Assembly (NCBI GenBank): GCA_001464275.1
Contig: LNFL01000167.1
Location: 1-44,845 of the forward strand
Direction: 5' to 3'
Length of the DNA: 44,845 nt
From: Actinobacteria bacterium Ga0077560
GTDB taxonomy: Bacteria; Actinomycetota; Thermoleophilia; Miltoncostaeales; Miltoncostaeaceae
A program made the translations under genes and the position numbers. Below the pieces are notes generated by a model. The model did no database searches. It had not been told where the DNA came from and was given only the letters and a program-made list of their open reading frames with translations. The stretch's first letter is position 1; each line of letters starts with the position of its first letter. Of the stretch, positions 41,639 to 44,845 are shown piece after piece.

Positions 41639-42868
41639 TCAGCTCCGCGCGCGGCGCGGCCTGGGATCGTGCGGCGACCCTCCGCTGACGGACCGCGCCG
41701 GTCGCCGCAGCATCGCCGCGGCGAGGCACGCGCCGGCGGCCAGCAGGAACCCGCTGGCCAGGGCCAGCAGCAACCCACGGCCCCAGCCGTCGGCGCGCAC
41801 CGCCACGCCCTCGTCGCTGAGCCGTTCCACGCGGGCGAGCTCCACACCGGCCAGCGCGTGCTGCGGGTACGCGGCCCGGGCCTCGCGCAGGTCGCGGGCC
41901 GCGCCGGTCAGATCGGCCCGCCAGAGGCGTTCCAGCCCGCTCCGGTAGGCCGCCTCGGAGGCGCCCGTGCCCGGCCCGATGCCGTTCTCGCGCAGCAGGA
42001 TCCGCAGCCGGGACGCCTGCACCAGGATGCCCTCGCCCCGGTACCTCCAGCGCACGACCCCGTGCACGCGTCCGTCGGCATCCACGGCGGGGCCGCCGGA
42101 GTCGCCACGCTCCACCGGGGCGGTCACGCCGGTGAAGCGCTGTCCGGGGACCGACGCCACGCGTCCGGTGGCGCCCAGGCGTCCCGGCCGCACCTCCGGC
42201 ACCGCGGGGCCCTCCACGCCGCGGGCGAGGGGGTCCTTCGCGCCGAAGCCGATGGTGGCCACCGGGGTCCGGATGGTCATCGACTCGTCCAGGTCGAGCG
42301 CGGGGATGCCGCGGCGCGGCACGCGCAGCAGGACCAGGTCGTCCACCGCCGAGCGGGTCCCGGGGATGATCGCGGCCCGCAGATCCACGCGGGGGGACGC
42401 GGGATCGGGCACGGCCTGCGACACGCGCAGCTCGGTGAGGCGGGGCCGGATGGGCACCACGTCGTTCAGCTCGACCCACTGGGCCACGTAGTCGGCATCC
42501 GGCAGCCGCTGGCCGAAGCGCGGCAGCAGCGCCACCGGGGCGGCGGCGCGGGCCAGGGCGGCGCCGTCCGGCGCGGCGACATGGGCGGCGGTGGCGATGA
42601 CCCCGTCGGGCGACACGGCGAAGCCCGTCCCCACCTCGCGGATGACGCGGCTGGGGCCGGGTGGAAGCGGCAGCACCGTGCCGTTGCCCAGACGCAGCCC
42701 GTCCAGCTCGTAGCGCGCCTCGATCCGGTACACCGAGGGCAGGGCCAGCGCCGCCCCGCGCTGCAGGGGATCCTCGGTGAGCGCCCCCTCGGTGAACGCC
42801 CCGGCGGCACCGCCCGCGCACGCCAGGATGGCGGCGGTGGCGACGGCGATGCGCGGCGTCCGGAGCAT
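41639..42868 (-). CDS. Membrane-anchored trypsin-like serine protease
   Basis: A 409-residue extracytoplasmic protease. Residues 1-24 form a signal peptide or anchor (AVATAAILACAGGAAGA). The chymotrypsin-like triad is His96 (ATAAHVA), Asp177 (VDDLVLLRV) and Ser257 (RGDSGGPAVD), in a HtrA-like fold without a PDZ domain. After the protease domain comes a helical region (about 300-375) and a C-terminal membrane helix (LLLALASGFLLAAGACLAAAML) with a basic cytoplasmic tail. It could act in surface protein quality control or in processing of a neighbouring secreted protein. ATG 42868 lies six bases after TACCCT with no Shine-Dalgarno (leaderless). Divergent from the DUF11 protein. Confidence 0.9.
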   Translation of the reverse strand: MLRTPRIAVATAAILACAGGAAGAFTEGALTEDPLQRGAALALPSVYRIEARYELDGLRLGNGTVLPLPPGPSRVIREVGTGFAVSPDGVIATAAHVAAPDGAALARAAAPVALLPRFGQRLPDADYVAQWVELNDVVPIRPRLTELRVSQAVPDPASPRVDLRAAIIPGTRSAVDDLVLLRVPRRGIPALDLDESMTIRTPVATIGFGAKDPLARGVEGPAVPEVRPGRLGATGRVASVPGQRFTGVTAPVERGDSGGPAVDADGRVHGVVRWRYRGEGILVQASRLRILLRENGIGPGTGASEAAYRSGLERLWRADLTGAARDLREARAAYPQHALAGVELARVERLSDEGVAVRADGWGRGLLLALASGFLLAAGACLAAAMLRRPARSVSGGSPHDPRPRRARS

Positions 42869-43119
42869 GACGTGAGGGTAGCCCGGTGGGCGCCTCCGGC
42901 GACCGGCACCGGTCCGGGGACCCGGCGCCGGCGCCGTTCCTCCCCCGACGGAAGCTGCAAGAGCCTGCAGGTCTGGACGGATGGCGGGTCCCGTCCTCCC
43001 CATCCGCAGGGCTCGCCGGGGAGCCGGCCTGCGATTCGATCGACCGGCGATCCGGCTGGACCGCACACCCCCGATGTCGTTCCTCGGTACGGACGCCGCA
43101 CCCATGGAGGCATCACGCA
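42869..43119. other. Divergent intergenic region, protease / DUF11 protein
   Basis: These 251 bases carry the leaderless promoter of the protease at the left end and a GGAGG ribosome binding site for the secreted protein at the right end. A CTGCA/TGCAG inverted pair lies near 42954-42971. I see no gene; the frame open across it on the plus strand lacks a start and coding character. Confidence 0.5.
42875..42880 (-). promoter_or_regulatory. -10 box of the serine protease gene (leaderless)
   Basis: TACCCT on the minus strand, exactly six bases before ATG 42868. Confidence 0.6.
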
Positions 43120-44754
43120 GTGAAGAAATTCTCACGCACCCCGCGCGGACGTGCCGCGCTGGCCGCGCTCGCGGTCGGCGGCGGTGTCGTCCTCGTGACC
43201 GGCGTCACCGCGGCGGTCGCCGAGACGCCGCTCCTCGAGGTCATCACGCTGACCGACAGCACCACGTCCACCACCGTCGGCACCACGACGGATGTGACCG
43301 CGACGACCGTGATCACCGTCATCGAGCCGCCTCCGCCGCCGCAGTTCTTGCCCCTGCGGATCCAGAAGACCGCGGAGCTGTACTACACGCGCGTCAACAG
43401 CTGGGACATCGACAAGTGGGCGGCCCCGCAGGCCGGCTGGGACAAGAAGGACCAGTCCGTCGCGGTCGACTACTCGGTGAAGGTCACCAAGTCCTGGAAG
43501 GCCGAGGACATCCACGTGCGCGGCCAGATCGCCCTGGTGAACCCGAACAGGGTGCCCTTCGTGGTCCAGGTCGGGGACACGCTCCCGGGCGGGACCTGCG
43601 AGGTCCGGCGGCTCGAGCTTGATGAGGTCGCGGCCGCAGGGAACACGCCCGTGCCCGCGCTCGACAAGATCGCACCGAGGAGCAGGAGCTTCTGGGCGTA
43701 CGACTGCGTCCTGGAGAAGCTCCCGTCCAAGAAGCTCGTCAACACCGGCTGGGTGAAGTTCGCGCCGATCCTCCCGGACGGCGTCGGCACCACGTCGACG
43801 GCGACCGCGCCGCCCTCGATCGAGCAGCTGAAGGGGTACGCCGAGGCCACGGCCGAGGTGCTGCCCTCGCAGCACCAGTTCATGGAGGTCTTCCCGGCCG
43901 TCAAGGTCATCGACACCCTGGACGGGGATCAGACGCGCCTGCTCGCCGAAGAGCTGTCGTACTCCAAGACGTTCACGTACAAGCGGTACCTGAGCTTCTG
44001 GCGTCTGAAGAAGATCTGCCGGACCTGGCACAACACGGCGAAGATCACGCCGGCGTTCCGGTCGGAGCCGGTCCCGGTCCCGGTCCAGGCGGCCGGTGGC
44101 GGACTGGCGCCGCTGCCTGAGGAGTGGGCGAAGACGGATGAGGCGTGGGTGAAGATCTGCCCGCCGCCGGCTCCGGTGAAGGGTGAGGACCCGGCTCCGC
44201 CCAAGGTGGAGGTCAGCCCCGGGCCGGATGACAAGAAGTCCGATCCGGTGGTGGTCAAGCCGGTGGACAACCCCAAGGGTCCGGTGGTCAAGGACAACAA
44301 GTCCAAGGGCCGCCTGTTGGTGTCCAAGTGGACGCGGACCCGTACGGCGCAGGTCGGTGACATCGTGACCTGGAACATCAAGGTCAAGAACATCGGCAAG
44401 GCTGAGCTGTACGACGTGAAGGTCATCGATCTGCTTCCCAAGCACCTTGTGCCGGTGACCCGCGAGACCGCGAACGGCCGCAAGGGTGTGGTGTTCCCGA
44501 TCGGGGACCTGGCTCCGGGGGACTCGGATGTGATCGAGGTCTCGACGCGTGTGGTCGGCAAGCCGGTCCCGACGCCGGCGGCGGTCAACGTCGCCAAGCG
44601 GATCAAGAAGGCCAAGGACCGGGATGAGGCGCTGCGGCGTCTGCGGCGTGGCCTGGTGTGCAACGTGGTGACCGCGACGGCGCGCAAGGCGGCGTCCGAC
44701 AGCGACATCGCCTGCATCCGCATCGTCCGCGAGCGCCCCGTCGACTTCGAATGA
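43120..44754 (+). CDS. Secreted surface protein with DUF11-type domain
   Basis: A 544-residue exported protein. Signal peptide 1-34 (KKFSRTPRGR, hydrophobic core, AVAE). A Thr-rich stretch (42-67) and Pro run lead to a domain with YYTRVNSWDIDKWA, YSVKVTKSWKAEDIHVRGQI and LVNPNRVPF, the TxxWxIxK / V-G-x-I-x-NP pattern seen in many actinobacterial surface proteins. A charged Pro/Lys linker (about 345-397) separates it from a C-terminal DUF11-like domain (398-530: VGDIVTWNIKVKNIGKAELY, IGDLAPGDSDVIEV, CNVVTATA). No anchor or sortase motif is seen. GTG 43120 has GGAGG nine bases upstream. The second half uses more AAG, GAT and GGT codons than neighbours. A strong terminator follows. Confidence 0.85.
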   Translation: MKKFSRTPRGRAALAALAVGGGVVLVTGVTAAVAETPLLEVITLTDSTTSTTVGTTTDVTATTVITVIEPPPPPQFLPLRIQKTAELYYTRVNSWDIDKWAAPQAGWDKKDQSVAVDYSVKVTKSWKAEDIHVRGQIALVNPNRVPFVVQVGDTLPGGTCEVRRLELDEVAAAGNTPVPALDKIAPRSRSFWAYDCVLEKLPSKKLVNTGWVKFAPILPDGVGTTSTATAPPSIEQLKGYAEATAEVLPSQHQFMEVFPAVKVIDTLDGDQTRLLAEELSYSKTFTYKRYLSFWRLKKICRTWHNTAKITPAFRSEPVPVPVQAAGGGLAPLPEEWAKTDEAWVKICPPPAPVKGEDPAPPKVEVSPGPDDKKSDPVVVKPVDNPKGPVVKDNKSKGRLLVSKWTRTRTAQVGDIVTWNIKVKNIGKAELYDVKVIDLLPKHLVPVTRETANGRKGVVFPIGDLAPGDSDVIEVSTRVVGKPVPTPAAVNVAKRIKKAKDRDEALRRLRRGLVCNVVTATARKAASDSDIACIRIVRERPVDFE

Positions 44755-44781
44755 CCGGCGGTTCATGACACATCGCAGGAC

Positions 44782-44815
44782 CCGGGGGGCGCCACACGGC
44801 GCCCCCCGGTGTTTG
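44782..44815 (+). terminator. Rho-independent terminator after the DUF11 protein
   Basis: A perfect 12-bp stem CCGGGGGGCGCC (44782-44793) / GGCGCCCCCCGG (44798-44809) with an ACAC loop, followed by TGTTTGT. This is the only terminator in the window with a fair T-tract. Confidence 0.85.
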
Positions 44816-44821
44816 TAGGGT
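44816..44821 (+). promoter_or_regulatory. -10 box of the gene entering at the right edge
   Basis: TAGGGT followed by six bases and ATG 44828: the same TANNNT-N6-start layout found six other times here. Confidence 0.5.
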
Positions 44822-44827
44822 CGGCCG

Positions 44828-44845
44828 ATGACCCCACGCCTCCGG
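44828..44845 (+). CDS. Start of an unidentified gene (six codons)
   Basis: ATG followed by codons for T-P-R-L-R up to the window edge. The call rests only on the -10 box exactly six bases upstream and on its position after a strong terminator. Product unknown. Confidence 0.4.

Overview
The window is very GC-rich bacterial DNA. Starts are often GTG or TTG, genes overlap in GTGA/ATGA/TTGA fashion, and several genes begin a few bases after a TANNNT -10 box with no ribosome binding site. Together with a FabD/tandem-KAS operon resembling the mycobacterial FAS-II operon, a DevS/DevR-like pair and ATP-type PEP carboxykinase, this points to a high-GC actinobacterium. A deep-branching class such as Thermoleophilia is my guess from the overall gene mix, not something the sequence proves. 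I see no phage, transposase, rRNA, tRNA or CRISPR array.

Layout. 1-4.3 kb: start of a ketopantoate reductase-like gene (minus), a crotonase (plus), a permease-pckA operon (minus) and a small barrel-like protein (plus). 4.3-7.5 kb: a 1043-residue secreted protein of unknown function. 7.5-12.1 kb: a coupled metH - DUF3303-like - macro domain operon. 12.1-15 kb: a secreted RTX-repeat protein, then a plus-strand tag - HAD phosphatase - thioesterase operon. 14.9-20.6 kb: Ser/Thr kinase, then fabD-fabG-fabF-fabF-small membrane protein (minus). 20.6-23.7 kb: S9 peptidase and MFS transporter. 23.6-25.1 kb: zinc-ribbon protein, membrane-anchored protein, YbaK. 25.1-25.8 kb: about 720 bases without a credible gene, packed with repeats and hairpins. 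25.8-32.5 kb: a nurA-herA-sbcD-sbcC operon (minus). 32.6-37.6 kb: membrane-anchored DsbA-like protein (plus), then on the minus strand GNAT, two universal stress proteins, a frameshifted CBS-GTPase gene and a metal P-type ATPase. 37.7-41.5 kb: ald - histidine kinase - response regulator (minus). 41.6-44.8 kb: membrane-anchored trypsin-like protease (minus), a secreted DUF11-type surface protein (plus), and the first six codons of another gene.

How the genes work together. The strongest module is the four-gene DNA-end-resection operon NurA-HerA-Mre11(SbcD)-Rad50(SbcC), an arrangement best known from archaea. A second is the type II fatty-acid elongation operon without an ACP gene, next to a membrane Ser/Thr kinase. 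A third is a stress/metal block (USPs, CBS-HypB-like GTPase, CPL-type metal ATPase) beside a redox-type two-component system coupled to alanine dehydrogenase. The most distinctive non-coding features are the recurrent TANNNT-N6-start promoters, the repeat-filled gap downstream of sbcC, and an 18-bp perfect hairpin whose loop holds the sbcC stop codon.
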